From Agaribacterium haliotis (GTDB taxonomy: Bacteria > Pseudomonadota > Gammaproteobacteria > Pseudomonadales > Cellvibrionaceae), in NCBI RefSeq assembly GCF_002312815.1, contig NZ_NKQJ01000008.1:62001-126000 (forward strand): DNA of 64,000 bases, given 5' to 3'. The notes beneath the pieces were generated by a model. The model saw only the letters and a program-made list of their open reading frames with translations, did not search any database and was not told where the DNA came from. Below are positions 17,922 through 26,859 of the stretch, piece by piece. The translations under genes and the position numbers were made by a program. Positions within the stretch are counted from its first letter, which is position 1. Each line of letters begins with the position of its first letter.

Positions 17922-17947
17922 TGCCAAATTGCCGGCAAAGTTGGCAC
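17921..17947. repeat. Nested palindrome between dnaE2 and egtB
   Basis: GTGCCAA (17921-17927) and TTGGCAC (17941-17947) enclose the palindrome TTGCCGGCAA (17929-17938), almost concentric. There is no T run, so it is a poor terminator; it may be an operator for egtB or a weak end hairpin of the imu operon transcript. Confidence 0.5.
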
Positions 17948-18023
17948 ATAAACGCAACAAAACTGGTCTAGAGTTAAAAAATTGCGGCAGAATAAAAATG
18001 AAAATTTTAACTAAGGGGTATCT

Positions 18024-19286
18024 ATGACCGCTTTCAGCGCGGCCAAGCAGTTAGGCGCAAGCGATTATCAAGCAATACGAAAACAAAGCGAGGCACTGTG
18101 TGTTTCTCTGAGTGCCGAGGATATGCAAGCCCAGAGTATGGCCGATGCCAGCCCGGTCAAATGGCATTTGGCACATACAAGTTGGTTTTTTGAAACCTTT
18201 ATTCTGCTTAAGCAATGTAAAAATTACCGAGTATTTAATGCCGCTTTTGCACATCTGTTTAACTCTTATTATGAAAGTGCGGGCACTCGCCATGCGCGCC
18301 CCCAGCGTGGTCTTTTAACTCGCCCTTCGTTAGAGCAAGTCTATGCGTACCGGCGCTACGTTGATGAACATATGTTACAGCTGCTTGATCGGGGGCAACT
18401 TGAAAGCAAGCGTTGTCAGTTAGTTCTTGAGACCGGCCTGCACCATGAAATGCAGCATCAGGAATTGTTGCTTACCGATGTTTTACACCTCTTTAGTTGT
18501 AACCCCTTGTATGAAGCAGTATTTGAGGCACACGACAATAGCTCGGCGGCAGCGCCTGCACTGACATTTATTAAACGCAATGCCGGTATGTACAAGGTTG
18601 GTCATGAGCAAGGGGGCTTTGCCTATGACAATGAAGGCCCTGCACATGATGTTTATCTTCCCGCTCACAAGCTCGCCAATCGACTTGTGACAAACGCTGA
18701 GTGGCAGGCATTTATTGATGATAAAGGTTATGAACAGCCTTTGCTCTGGTTGAGCGACGCTTGGGCGCGCTGCCAACGAGAAAAGTGGCAGGCACCGCTA
18801 TATTGGCACAAACAAGATGATCAGTGGTTTCAATTTGGCTTAGATGGTTTGCAAGTGCTCGATGCCGATGCACCGGTTTGCCACGTCAGCTATTACGAAG
18901 CTGAGGCGTTTGCACGTTGGGCCGGCAAGCGTCTACCTAAAGAGCACGAGTTAGAAAGTGTTTCGCAAGAGCAGCCAGTTTCAGGCAATCTGGCCGAAAG
19001 TCGGCACTGGCGCCCTCAGCCAGCTAAGCTTGAGCAACCGGGTATTCAGCAGTTGTGGGGGGATGTATGGGAGTGGACACAAAGCAGCTACATGCCATAT
19101 CCAGGTTTTCGCGCTGAGCAAGGGGCCCTCGGTGAATACAACGGTAAATTTATGATTAATCAGCTGGTATTAAAAGGTGGTTCGTGTGTAACACCGGCAG
19201 CTCAGCTTAGACCAAGTTATCGCAACTTTTTTTACCCGTTTCATCGCTGGCAATTTATGGGCCTGCGTTTAGCGGAAGATATGTAA
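18024..19286 (+). CDS. egtB: EgtB, ergothioneine biosynthesis sulfoxide synthase
   Basis: 420 residues. An N-terminal DinB-like helical domain holds the iron ligands: H51 in the KWHLAHTSWFFETF stretch, and H141/H145 in HHEMQHQELLLTD. A C-terminal formylglycine-generating-enzyme-like domain includes WGDVWEWTQSSYMPYPGF and ends with RNFFYPFHRWQFMGLRLA. EgtB is a non-haem iron enzyme that joins a thiol (glutamylcysteine or cysteine) to hercynine using oxygen. The ATG is preceded by AAGGGG. egtD follows after 46 bp, giving the minimal two-step pathway; no egtA or egtC is present, and the C-S lyase is not obvious. Confidence 0.95.
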   Translation: MTAFSAAKQLGASDYQAIRKQSEALCVSLSAEDMQAQSMADASPVKWHLAHTSWFFETFILLKQCKNYRVFNAAFAHLFNSYYESAGTRHARPQRGLLTRPSLEQVYAYRRYVDEHMLQLLDRGQLESKRCQLVLETGLHHEMQHQELLLTDVLHLFSCNPLYEAVFEAHDNSSAAAPALTFIKRNAGMYKVGHEQGGFAYDNEGPAHDVYLPAHKLANRLVTNAEWQAFIDDKGYEQPLLWLSDAWARCQREKWQAPLYWHKQDDQWFQFGLDGLQVLDADAPVCHVSYYEAEAFARWAGKRLPKEHELESVSQEQPVSGNLAESRHWRPQPAKLEQPGIQQLWGDVWEWTQSSYMPYPGFRAEQGALGEYNGKFMINQLVLKGGSCVTPAAQLRPSYRNFFYPFHRWQFMGLRLAEDM

Positions 19287-19332
19287 GAAAGCAGTAGTTG
19301 GGGCGACAATACAAAAAGTAGCAGGAGGCAAC

Positions 19333-20322
19333 ATGAGATTGGCGACACAAACGGCGGTAAACGTAGGGGATGAACAGCATCGCGACATTGATGTAACGCG
19401 GCTGGAACCGACTTTTTTACGAGAAGCCTGGGCTGGCCTGGAGCAGGAGCAAAAAGCGCTTTCTGCCAAATATTTTTACGACGAGCGCGGCTCGCAGTAT
19501 TTTGATGATATTTGTGCCCTGGGTGAATATTATCCGTATCGCACTGAGATGAGCATGCTGCCAAATGTGGCAGATGAGCTCGCTCAAATGTCTGAAGACT
19601 CACTGACAGTTGTCGAATTTGGTGCAGGCTCACTGATAAAGATACGGCCTTTATTAAGGGCTGTGCCATCGATTTGTACCTATGTGCCGATTGATGTCAG
19701 CGGTGAACATTTATATCAAGCTACACGCGCACTGCGTCATGAATTTAGCGATGTACGTATCAAACCTCATGTTGCGGATATGTGGGAGCCGGGTGAGTTG
19801 CCACCAACGAAACACCAGTTGATGGGTTTTTTCCCCGGTTCGACCATTGGTAATTTTGATCCGGTTGATGCGGTTGCGTTTTTAAAACGTGTCAAAAGCT
19901 ATCTCGGTAGCGGCTCGCAGCTATTGATTGGTGTTGATACTAAAAAGTCACCGGCTATTTTGCACCGCGCTTACAATGATGGCCGCGGTATAACGGCTGC
20001 ATTTAATCTTAATATGTTGCGCCGCTTAAATAATGAGCTTGAAGCCGATATCAATTTGAAGCAGTTTGAGCACTACGCCTATTACAATGCGCCACTTGGG
20101 CGTATAGAAATGCACTTGGTGAGCACCTGTGATCAGAATTTTAGTGTGGGTGGGCGCAGGTTTTATATGCATACAGGCGAGAGCATACACACTGAAAATT
20201 CATACAAATACAGCCCGAAGCAGTTTCGTCATTTAGCTGCAAATGCAGGTTGGGCCTGTCAGCGCCAGTGGCTCGCAGATGGGGATATGTTTGCTATGTA
20301 TTTATTGTCTGCTGAGCGTTAA
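19333..20322 (+). CDS. egtD: EgtD, L-histidine N-alpha-methyltransferase
   Basis: 329 residues. The SAM-binding motif VVEFGAGSLIKIRPLL and the downstream PIDVSGEHL and FFPGSTIGNFDP elements are typical of EgtD. The protein trimethylates histidine to hercynine with three SAM, the first step of ergothioneine synthesis, then EgtB acts. The start has AGGAGG nearby (19322-19327) at good spacing. It is in one operon with egtB and the PhzF-like gene 12 bp downstream. Length matches the family (about 320). Confidence 0.95.
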   Translation: MRLATQTAVNVGDEQHRDIDVTRLEPTFLREAWAGLEQEQKALSAKYFYDERGSQYFDDICALGEYYPYRTEMSMLPNVADELAQMSEDSLTVVEFGAGSLIKIRPLLRAVPSICTYVPIDVSGEHLYQATRALRHEFSDVRIKPHVADMWEPGELPPTKHQLMGFFPGSTIGNFDPVDAVAFLKRVKSYLGSGSQLLIGVDTKKSPAILHRAYNDGRGITAAFNLNMLRRLNNELEADINLKQFEHYAYYNAPLGRIEMHLVSTCDQNFSVGGRRFYMHTGESIHTENSYKYSPKQFRHLAANAGWACQRQWLADGDMFAMYLLSAER

Positions 20323-20334
20323 AGCGAGTTATAA

Positions 20335-21117
20335 GTGAGCGGCGTTGTATATCGGGCAGTTAATGCCTTTGCCGGGCCCGGTTGCCGGGGCCGCAGGCAC
20401 CGAGTTATTGAAGCCCAAACAGCTATTGATAGCGATTTTTATCTTTCATATAGCTTGCAAGTTAGCCCAGATATTGTTGTTGTGTTGCCGGCAGGTTTTT
20501 CTGCAGCTGAACCGGTGCTGCTTCGTATCTTTCACAATGGCCGCGAGGTTCTTTTTTGCGGCTCTGGGGCTATGTCTGCAGGTTTTTATTGCATGCAAAA
20601 CCTCGCCAATGCCTGTCTTGAATTTGAATTGCCGGCCAAGTCACTGAGTATTGAAAAGCGCGATGGCGCCTTGATGATGCACGGACGTGCCGAGCTTGCT
20701 GAGCAAAAAGTCGACACGGATTATTGGCAGGCTTTACTTGGGCAAGAGTTGCTTAGATGCACAGCAATAAATGGTGGTTATCTTATTGCCGAGATTGCCA
20801 GTGCTGAAGTTCTCAAGCATTTAACGCCCGACTTAGATCGCTTGCGCGCTGAAACCACTGCGCCAGCCTTAATTGTCACGGCGTTGGGTGCGCAGTCTAT
20901 GCAAGAAGACTACGCCATGCGCTATTTTGCTCCCCAGTACGGTAACGATGAAGATGCAGCTACGGCTTCGGCCAACCTGTATTTAATGAAATATTGGCAG
21001 GGAAAACTCAATAAAACCGAGTTGCGAGGTCGGCAACTGAGCCCGGAAGGCGCTGTATTTTCTGCTTCAGTTTGCGGCGACACGGTTAGCCTTAGCGGTG
21101 ATGTGTGTTTTGCTTAA
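20335..21117 (+). CDS. Divergent PhzF-family (epimerase/isomerase fold) protein
   Basis: 260 residues from a GTG start at 20335, 12 bp after egtD. The C-terminal half has the PhzF signature: MRYFAPQYGNDEDAATASA (usually FAP...EDPATGSA), then LMKYWQGKL and RGRQLSPEGA. The N-terminal half keeps VNAFAG and EVLFCGSGAMSAGF (usually EVxxCGHATLAAAH), so His is Ser and Thr is Ala. The catalytic glutamate expected in an LSETAF-like stretch is not seen (VSPDIVV instead). It may be a changed isomerase or a pseudoenzyme. Place in the egt operon suggests a link to ergothioneine or histidine-betaine metabolism, but that is inference. Confidence 0.75.
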   Translation: MSGVVYRAVNAFAGPGCRGRRHRVIEAQTAIDSDFYLSYSLQVSPDIVVVLPAGFSAAEPVLLRIFHNGREVLFCGSGAMSAGFYCMQNLANACLEFELPAKSLSIEKRDGALMMHGRAELAEQKVDTDYWQALLGQELLRCTAINGGYLIAEIASAEVLKHLTPDLDRLRAETTAPALIVTALGAQSMQEDYAMRYFAPQYGNDEDAATASANLYLMKYWQGKLNKTELRGRQLSPEGAVFSASVCGDTVSLSGDVCFA

Positions 21118-21193
21118 AGCCATAGCCTAGGCCTGAATACCACTTCGACTTACAAGCAGCTCGTTTGTGCGCTTGTGCAGCAACCTTCAGCAC

Positions 21194-21661
21194 TTATTTC
21201 AGTGAGGACGTTCTCTCATTGATATAGCGTTCGTAGTCGGGAATGGCCCGTTCATAGCTTTCGCCAATCAGAGGGGAGGTGATTAAAAAATCTGCCGAGG
21301 CTGGATTGCTGGCAATGGGGATGTTCCATGCGGCTGCCAAGCGTAATAAGGCTTTGACATCGGGGTCGTGAGGCATGGGTTCAAACGGGTCCCAAAAGAA
21401 AATCAGTACATCAATGTCGCCTTCAGAAATCTTTGCGCCTATCTGCTGATCACCACCGAGCGGCCCGCTGATGAACTTGTGGATTTTCATATTAAGCGCT
21501 TTTTCGATAGTAAAGCCTGTGGTTCCTGTTGCGTAAAGAGCGTGATTGGCGAGCAAATCTCTGTTTTTCAGCGCCCAGTCAGTGAGTACGGGTTTCATAT
21601 TGTCGTGTGCAACCAGGGCAATATTCTTGTTTTTGTGTAAAGGGGCGAGCTTGGTGTCCAT
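21194..21661 (-). CDS. mgsA: Methylglyoxal synthase
   Basis: 155 residues, close to the E. coli enzyme throughout: NIALVAHDN at the start, YATGTTG (phosphate binding), SGPLGGDQQIGAKI, DVLIFFWDP and PHDPDVKALLRLA. It turns dihydroxyacetone phosphate into methylglyoxal and phosphate, a bypass of lower glycolysis under sugar-phosphate stress. The active-site aspartates in GGDQQ and FFWDP are present. Single gene, convergent with the egt operon. Confidence 0.97.
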   Translation of the reverse strand: MDTKLAPLHKNKNIALVAHDNMKPVLTDWALKNRDLLANHALYATGTTGFTIEKALNMKIHKFISGPLGGDQQIGAKISEGDIDVLIFFWDPFEPMPHDPDVKALLRLAAAWNIPIASNPASADFLITSPLIGESYERAIPDYERYINERTSSLK

Positions 21662-21791
21662 CGAGAGTCCTCGTTGCAGGCAAATCGCTTATTAAGTAAT
21701 CAGTCTAAGGTGTTGATTTTATTATAGATACCTCATTGAGGGGAGCGAGCTAGCTCAAATAAAAAGATTTTAATTTTTTTCATTTAAAGTG

Positions 21792-21820
21792 TTGACAGTT
21801 AGAGGCCCTATACCTATTAT
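21792..21820 (+). promoter_or_regulatory. Sigma-70 promoter of tRNA-Arg
   Basis: TTGACA (21792-21797), a 17-bp spacer and TATTAT (21815-21820), followed by a GC-rich GCGCACCC discriminator as is typical of stable RNA promoters under stringent control. It lies 39 bp before the tRNA. Confidence 0.88.
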
Positions 21821-21859
21821 GCGCACCCTCTGACGGGGACAGAACAAACCCCAGGCGAC

Positions 21860-21936
21860 GCGCTCGTAGCTCAGCTGGATAGAGTACCTGGCTACGAACC
21901 AGGCGGTCGGAGGTTCGAATCCTCCCGAGCGCGCCA
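21860..21936 (+). tRNA. tRNA-Arg (anticodon ACG)
   Basis: 77 nt with encoded CCA. Acceptor stem GCGCTCG/CGAGCGC, anticodon stem CCTGG/CCAGG around loop CTACGAA (anticodon ACG, read as ICG after deamination), T arm GGAGG-TTCGAAT-CCTCC. Single tRNA gene with its own promoter and terminator. Confidence 0.98.
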
Positions 21937-21940
21937 TCTT

Positions 21941-21980
21941 AACAAAAAAGGCCTAAGCGAAAGCTTAGGCCTTTTTTGTT
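21941..21980 (+). terminator. Rho-independent terminator of tRNA-Arg
   Basis: A perfect 18-bp inverted repeat (21941-21958 with 21963-21980), GAAA tetraloop and a run of six T. It can also act on the minus strand for the gene ending at 22095, whose stop lies downstream of it in that direction. Confidence 0.93.
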
Positions 21981-22094
21981 TTCTATTGCTTATTCTTTGC
22001 TTCGAGCCCATTCAGCGCCCTTAAACAAAGAGCGCTGGAATAGCTGAAATCAAGCGAACCTTGGTAAAAGCTCGCCCAGAACTAAACCGTGCGT

Positions 22095-22595
22095 CTACAG
22101 CGATACCATGACCGCAAATTCAGGGTAGGTCTCGCTGCAGCTGGTAAAGCGGCTTTCTTTACAGTCATTGTACTGTAGGCCTACCACACCAATGCGGGTA
22201 TACACCTTGCCGTTGCCATCGAGTATAAAGCCCGCGCGGCCGCCGTAGGCGCTTAAATCATCCATATTTTCGATATAGGTCTGTTTATACAGCGCGCCGA
22301 CATAGGGTTTGAAACGGCCGAGCTGGGTGATGACGTAGGTCAGTGTCGGTGTGGTTTCGTAAATGTCGACATCTCCGCCGAGCCAGGCCTGTACATCCAG
22401 GCCCACTTCAAGCCCACGGGTGAGAAAATAACCGCCGCCGAGGCCGAGTATCATGTAGTCATCGCCAAAGCTGGAGCCGGCGCCAAGTGTTACGCCTAAG
22501 CGTTTACTGCCTTGATCAAATTCATCGGCCAGTAAGAGCGGTGGCATGCAGATCAAAATGAGAGCTGCTAGGGTGGAACTAAAGACTCGTTTCAT
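22095..22595 (-). CDS. Small outer-membrane beta-barrel-like protein
   Basis: About 166 residues from the ATG complementary to 22593-22595, with AAGGAAAG upstream; a longer open frame back to 22733 has no export signal at its start and is less likely. Signal peptide about 1-23 (ends LLLADE). The mature part has alternating Gly/aromatic beta-strands (LGVTLGAGSSFGDDYMILGLGGGYFLTRGLEVGLDV), like OmpA-type or OmpW-like eight-strand barrels. Cysteines near the C-terminus (CKESRFTSC) could form a disulfide. Function unknown. Next to the TPR envelope-protein block, so it could be an outer-membrane partner of that system. Confidence 0.75.
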   Translation of the reverse strand: MKRVFSSTLAALILICMPPLLLADEFDQGSKRLGVTLGAGSSFGDDYMILGLGGGYFLTRGLEVGLDVQAWLGGDVDIYETTPTLTYVITQLGRFKPYVGALYKQTYIENMDDLSAYGGRAGFILDGNGKVYTRIGVVGLQYNDCKESRFTSCSETYPEFAVMVSL

Positions 22596-22765
22596 TTGTC
22601 TTTCCTTGATGTGAAGTCGTTGTATTGACGAAGTCGATGCCGCGATTATACACATTCGCTTCGATATTCTGATGACGCAGAGGGATAAGCAGCCGGCACA
22701 CTCAGTAAAGTTTGCAGGCTTGAAGCAGGGCACATTAATAAGCAGATGAATAGTGATGGCCCAGG

Positions 22766-23128
22766 ATGAAAAAACTTATGTTAAGTTGTGTAGCTACAGT
22801 ATTGGCTCCTGCCGTTCTTGCCGAAATGCCTATCTTAGACCTCTATGACGAAGAGTTCAGCGGCTACGAATACGCGCAATTCTTTCAGGAGCAGAGCCTT
22901 CCCGGCGGTGAGCTCGAAAGTGATGACTACGAATGGGGGCAGTCGTCGCTGGCGCTGGCTTTAAACCCCGATGAGCAAGTCGTGTTAGATCAGCACTGGC
23001 GCTGGCAATCGGGTTTTTCTGTGCCTGTGAATGAAGAGCTGGCGGTGAGTGTCGACAGTATCAATAGTCTGGATGCGCGAGGTTATCGGCTCGATGCGCT
23101 TGGTGTAGGGCTCAAAATCAGCTTTTAA
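22766..23128 (+). CDS. Small secreted hypothetical protein
   Basis: 120 residues. Signal peptide about 1-19 (MKKLMLSCVATVLAPAVLA), then an acidic mature protein rich in Asp/Glu/Tyr (DLYDEEFSGYEYAQFFQEQ). The end (LDALGVGLKISF) has the C-terminal aromatic residue of outer-membrane or barrel-associated proteins. Family not recognised. It is divergent from the beta-barrel gene (about 170 bp between starts) and convergent with the TPR block. Confidence 0.65.
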   Translation: MKKLMLSCVATVLAPAVLAEMPILDLYDEEFSGYEYAQFFQEQSLPGGELESDDYEWGQSSLALALNPDEQVVLDQHWRWQSGFSVPVNEELAVSVDSINSLDARGYRLDALGVGLKISF

Positions 23129-23136
23129 TGCCCTGT

Positions 23137-23427
23137 TCAGTGTTTCGCGTTTGCCTGTGTTTTAGCTAAATCCGCTTGGGTCAGCGGCTGATAGACCCGG
23201 TCAAACACATAGTGCAAGCGCAGCTTTTGCTCTTTGTTATCCAGCTCCGGTTGCTCTTCTTGCCATGGAACCAGATACATAATCTTCGGCAGTTCTTTGT
23301 TGCCTTTAATCTTAATGGTTTTCAGTTCAAGCCGATCTTTGGCTTGAGCGCTGGCGCTAAAGCACACGATAAATGCAGCCGCTAAGCACAAACAGCGAAC
23401 CATATGTGGTGTTAGCTGTGAGGTCAT
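23137..23427 (-). CDS. Small secreted hypothetical protein at the end of the TPR operon
   Basis: 96 residues. Signal peptide (about 1-29, ends SASAQA); a second ATG at codon 9 may be the true start. The mature 67 residues are charged, with IKIKGNKELPKIMYLVPW and a YVFDRVYQPLT segment. Family not recognised. Its ATG overlaps the stop of the TPR lipoprotein (TAATG), so it is translationally coupled and should act in the same envelope assembly. Confidence 0.7.
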   Translation of the reverse strand: MTSQLTPHMVRCLCLAAAFIVCFSASAQAKDRLELKTIKIKGNKELPKIMYLVPWQEEQPELDNKEQKLRLHYVFDRVYQPLTQADLAKTQANAKH

Positions 23428-24041
23428 TATTGAGTATCCGCGTTGGCTCGTTTAAGTTCTTCTACCCAGGCTTTGGTTTGCGCATCTTCATGTGCGCTCA
23501 GCTCTAGGTAGCGCTGGTAGAGTTTAATCGCTTGCCCGAGATCCTGGTAGTAGGTGTCGTAAATAAGTGCCAAATTGTGATATGCCAAGGCGTATGAGGC
23601 ATCGCTCTTGATTGCTTGCTCAAATTGGCTGGCGGCAAGGCTGAGCTCTTGTTTCTGTAGGGCCAGCATGCCGCTCAGGTTAAGCGCAGCGGCGGATGCG
23701 CCGGCCTTGTTCACATACTTCTGCGCCGCATCGTAGTTTTCAGCTTTGTATTCAACAATGGCAAGGTTTAGGGCGATTTGTTGATTATCACTTTGTTTGG
23801 CCAGGCTTAATAGCTGTTTGCGGGCCTTGTCTAGGTAGCCAAGCTGAATCAGCTCCACGGCGTCGTTAAGCGTTTGTTTTTGCTCGGTGCTGAGTGCTTG
23901 TGCGCTGCTACTTGTCGCTGTCGCCCTGGCGGGTTCAACGGGCATCTCATCTTTTTTGCTCTGTCCGCCGCAGGCGCTCAATAGCACCACACTGCAAAAA
24001 CAGAGGTATTTAAAGAGGAATTTAAATAGCTGCTTAGTCAT
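23427..24041 (-). CDS. TPR-repeat lipoprotein
   Basis: About 204 residues from the ATG complementary to 24039-24041. A lipoprotein signal with lipobox LLSAC puts it at a membrane (residue after Cys is Gly, so sorting to the outer membrane is expected). The mature part has about three to four tetratricopeptide repeats (A...Y..A..QFEQAI..D..YA.AYHNLALIY). It overlaps the upstream TPR gene by 8 bp and the next gene by 1 bp. Similar in plan to GltE-type TPR lipoproteins of gliding machines; that match is by architecture only. Confidence 0.85.
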   Translation of the reverse strand: MTKQLFKFLFKYLCFCSVVLLSACGGQSKKDEMPVEPARATATSSSAQALSTEQKQTLNDAVELIQLGYLDKARKQLLSLAKQSDNQQIALNLAIVEYKAENYDAAQKYVNKAGASAAALNLSGMLALQKQELSLAASQFEQAIKSDASYALAYHNLALIYDTYYQDLGQAIKLYQRYLELSAHEDAQTKAWVEELKRANADTQ

Positions 24042-26859
24042 AGAGTGCGACGGCCTCAATTTTTGTCTGGCGTTGGTAGCGCGCGGGGAAAAGCTGCGCT
24101 AGCTGCTCGCGGCTGGCCTGCAGCCACTGGTTGTAGAGGCCCTCTTGTGAGCGGGCGAGATTGACCTCGTGAAATTCAATGGCTTTATCCTCAAAAGGAA
24201 AGGCCTGGTCTTCAAGTAGTATTTCATATTGATCAAGCTCATCGGCACTTAGACCTGAGGGCCGCTCAGAATCCAGCAGGGCACTGGCGAAGTTTTCATA
24301 GATTTTGGCAATGCTGTAGGTCGCTTCAGTGGTGGTCTCGGCAAGGCCAAAACCGGAAGCCTTACCGTACAGGCGAATGGCCTCTTGCATATGTGCTTTT
24401 TTTGCCTTGAGGTTTTTCTGTAGCGGCGCAACGAGGCGGCGTTTATCAAACTGTTTGTGGCTCTGCTGAGCCAGTTCCAGCGCATTGCTGGCACCGAGGT
24501 AGTTGCTGCGCTCAGTGCGCGAAGCGGCAGCCAAACTAGAAGCGCGGCTGACAATTTTGTTTTGCCAAAAATGGCGCTTCTGCGCTTCGCCGCTGCGCTG
24601 GTAGAGCTCGCCGAGCTTTTGCATGGCCTCAAGGTTTTGCTCTGCCGGCAGCGGGTAGTCGTGGGCGTAGCTGCGATAGGTGCGAATTGCTGAAGCGAGG
24701 TCTTTTTTCTTTTCGTAGAGCTCGGCGGCCTGCCACAAAGCGATGCGTTTTAGTTCGGCATCTTGTTCAAAGTTTGAAATGCGTTCAAATTGTTTGGCTG
24801 CTTCGTCGGTGCGGTCGGCCTTAAGGTAGGCGATGGAAACAATTTTACTGACGTCGTTACTAAGTGAGTGCTGGGGATAGAGTTGGTCAAAGCGCGAGGC
24901 GATGGCAATACTCTGATCCCAGTCCTGGCTGTCGTTAGCGAGCGTAAGTGCCTCGTACAGTGCCTTGGGGGCAAGCTCGGTTGAACTTGCGTATTGGCTA
25001 ATAGCCACAAGCTGAGTCAGGCCCTGAGCCTGATTGCCTGCGGCCAGCGATGTTTGCGCTTGCTGGTAATACACATAAGCGAGATCGTCGTCGATGCTCT
25101 GGCGCTGTTTGCCTTTAAGTATGGGGTCTTGTTGTAAATCGAGTAGCAACGCTTTGGCTTCATCAAACTGCTTGAGCTCAATATACGAACTTGCCTCGAG
25201 GTAGCGCAGCTCAAATTCCGGGTTGCCCGCACTAACATTTGCGCTGCGGCTTTGTGCGATGCGCAGAGTTTGCTGATATTGTTTTTGTGCGTAAGACTGC
25301 TGTGCGGCCAGCTTGGCGACCTCGGCACTGTTGCTATTATTGGGGTAGAGTTCTAAATACCAGAGGCTGTAGTCGACGAGCTTTTCTAAATAACTGAGCT
25401 GGCCGCTTTGATCGAGTAGGGTGCTCGACAAGGCGATGCTTAAATAAGCGGCTTCTTCATCGAGCACAATCTGCTCGTCAAAGGCCGCTTTTTCAAGCAT
25501 GGCGAGCGCCTGCTGATTTTGTTTCATGCCGTAAAGCAGGTGCCCGTAATCCCGATAAATGCGATCCTGGCGGGCGAAGTCTTCAAAATAGCGCAAGTGG
25601 CGCTGATACCACAATTCGGCATTTTTAAGGTCTTGAGTTTTGTGCTCGGCAATATAGCGGCCGTGGAAAAACTTGGCTTGCTCGGCGCAATAAAGGCGCA
25701 GCTTGGTTAAGGCCTCGGCTTTGACTAGCTCGTCTTGATAATTCTGCCAATAGCTCGATTCGGGGTTGTAGCCTTGATAAAACGTTTCCGTTGCATCGAG
25801 TGCGCGTTTGCTAAAGCCCGCTTGTTTCCATGCTTCAATTGCGCCGACTTGTGCAATCGGCACCATGGCGTCATCGGGGTTGTGCTCGACAAAATCACCG
25901 AGTACACGCGCAGTGTCACTGTAGCGTTCCTGGGAGCGGTACAAGTCTGCGAGCGATGCGTGGGTTCGATAAACCTCTTTAAAGTTGGGGTTTCGCGCAA
26001 AGTATTGGGAAGGGCTGAGCTCGTCTTCCAGGTAGCTAAAAGCCAGCGATATAGCGCGAAAATATTCGTTATTTAACTCTTGCTCATCGGCGCTTAGACC
26101 TTGGTCGTACTGAAAATCGTGCATGACCAATGCTTCGCTCAAATCGTCGATGGCCTCGACGTAGAGCTCTTGTTTGTAGCGGGTCCAGCCGCGCTTAAAC
26201 AGCGCTTTTTCATAGAAACGCTGAGCCCCAGGCGCCATTAATACTTCAGAGTACGCGTACTCGGCGGCCAGGTAATTGCGCTGAGCAAATTCGGCTTCTC
26301 CGAGGCGAAATTGTGCCTCGGCATAAAATTTTGATCGGTTGTATTGGTTAACCAGTTTGTCGAGCGTAAGCGCGGCCGAGGCGACATCGCCCTGTTGTTC
26401 GTAAGCGTAGGCTAATTGATATAGCAACTTATCGTTACCCGGCGCATCGGGGTAATCGGCAAGTGAGGTTTCCAGAAGTTGAATGGATTTATCTAGGGCG
26501 CTGTTATAAGCGCTCTCAATGCTTTGCTCATCTTCGCTACTGCTGTGAATTTTTTTACTTAAATCGAGCTCCATTTGCGCCAGGCGAGTGATCGCCCGCT
26601 GGCGCGAAGCGTCAGTGCTTGGCGCACTATCGAGATAGTTGTAATAGGCCGCTTTGATTTCCGCATTGGTGCGGGGGCTGACTTGGCCGTTGCTGTTGCG
26701 CTGACGGAGTTCTTCACCGCTATCAATATCGGCGAGTGTTTGACGTGTTTGTTCTTGCTGGGCGCAGGCCATCAACAAGCTCAGCACCGCGCTTGGCACT
26801 GCTAAATACGCGCGGCGCCTGAACAGGCTTAAATTAAAAAAAGCGTTAATCTTTGTCAT
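24034..26859 (-). CDS. Large TPR-repeat lipoprotein
   Basis: About 941 residues from the ATG complementary to 26857-26859. N-terminal export signal with lipobox LLMAC (about residue 31), then many tetratricopeptide-type helical repeats along nearly the whole length, rich in Ala/Leu/Gln/Tyr (for example YQLAYAYEQQGDVASAALTL). No catalytic domain. Likely a long periplasmic or outer-membrane scaffold. It overlaps the upstream TPR gene by 14 bp and the downstream lipoprotein by 8 bp, so four genes form one coupled set. Resembles GltD/AgmU-like TPR proteins in plan. Confidence 0.87.
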   Translation of the reverse strand: MTKINAFFNLSLFRRRAYLAVPSAVLSLLMACAQQEQTRQTLADIDSGEELRQRNSNGQVSPRTNAEIKAAYYNYLDSAPSTDASRQRAITRLAQMELDLSKKIHSSSEDEQSIESAYNSALDKSIQLLETSLADYPDAPGNDKLLYQLAYAYEQQGDVASAALTLDKLVNQYNRSKFYAEAQFRLGEAEFAQRNYLAAEYAYSEVLMAPGAQRFYEKALFKRGWTRYKQELYVEAIDDLSEALVMHDFQYDQGLSADEQELNNEYFRAISLAFSYLEDELSPSQYFARNPNFKEVYRTHASLADLYRSQERYSDTARVLGDFVEHNPDDAMVPIAQVGAIEAWKQAGFSKRALDATETFYQGYNPESSYWQNYQDELVKAEALTKLRLYCAEQAKFFHGRYIAEHKTQDLKNAELWYQRHLRYFEDFARQDRIYRDYGHLLYGMKQNQQALAMLEKAAFDEQIVLDEEAAYLSIALSSTLLDQSGQLSYLEKLVDYSLWYLELYPNNSNSAEVAKLAAQQSYAQKQYQQTLRIAQSRSANVSAGNPEFELRYLEASSYIELKQFDEAKALLLDLQQDPILKGKQRQSIDDDLAYVYYQQAQTSLAAGNQAQGLTQLVAISQYASSTELAPKALYEALTLANDSQDWDQSIAIASRFDQLYPQHSLSNDVSKIVSIAYLKADRTDEAAKQFERISNFEQDAELKRIALWQAAELYEKKKDLASAIRTYRSYAHDYPLPAEQNLEAMQKLGELYQRSGEAQKRHFWQNKIVSRASSLAAASRTERSNYLGASNALELAQQSHKQFDKRRLVAPLQKNLKAKKAHMQEAIRLYGKASGFGLAETTTEATYSIAKIYENFASALLDSERPSGLSADELDQYEILLEDQAFPFEDKAIEFHEVNLARSQEGLYNQWLQASREQLAQLFPARYQRQTKIEAVALYD

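Noticed and set aside
21860-21980. tRNA-Arg as an integration site for a mobile island
   Set aside because: No integrase gene and no repeat of the tRNA 3' end was seen in the following sequence; the tRNA has its own terminator.
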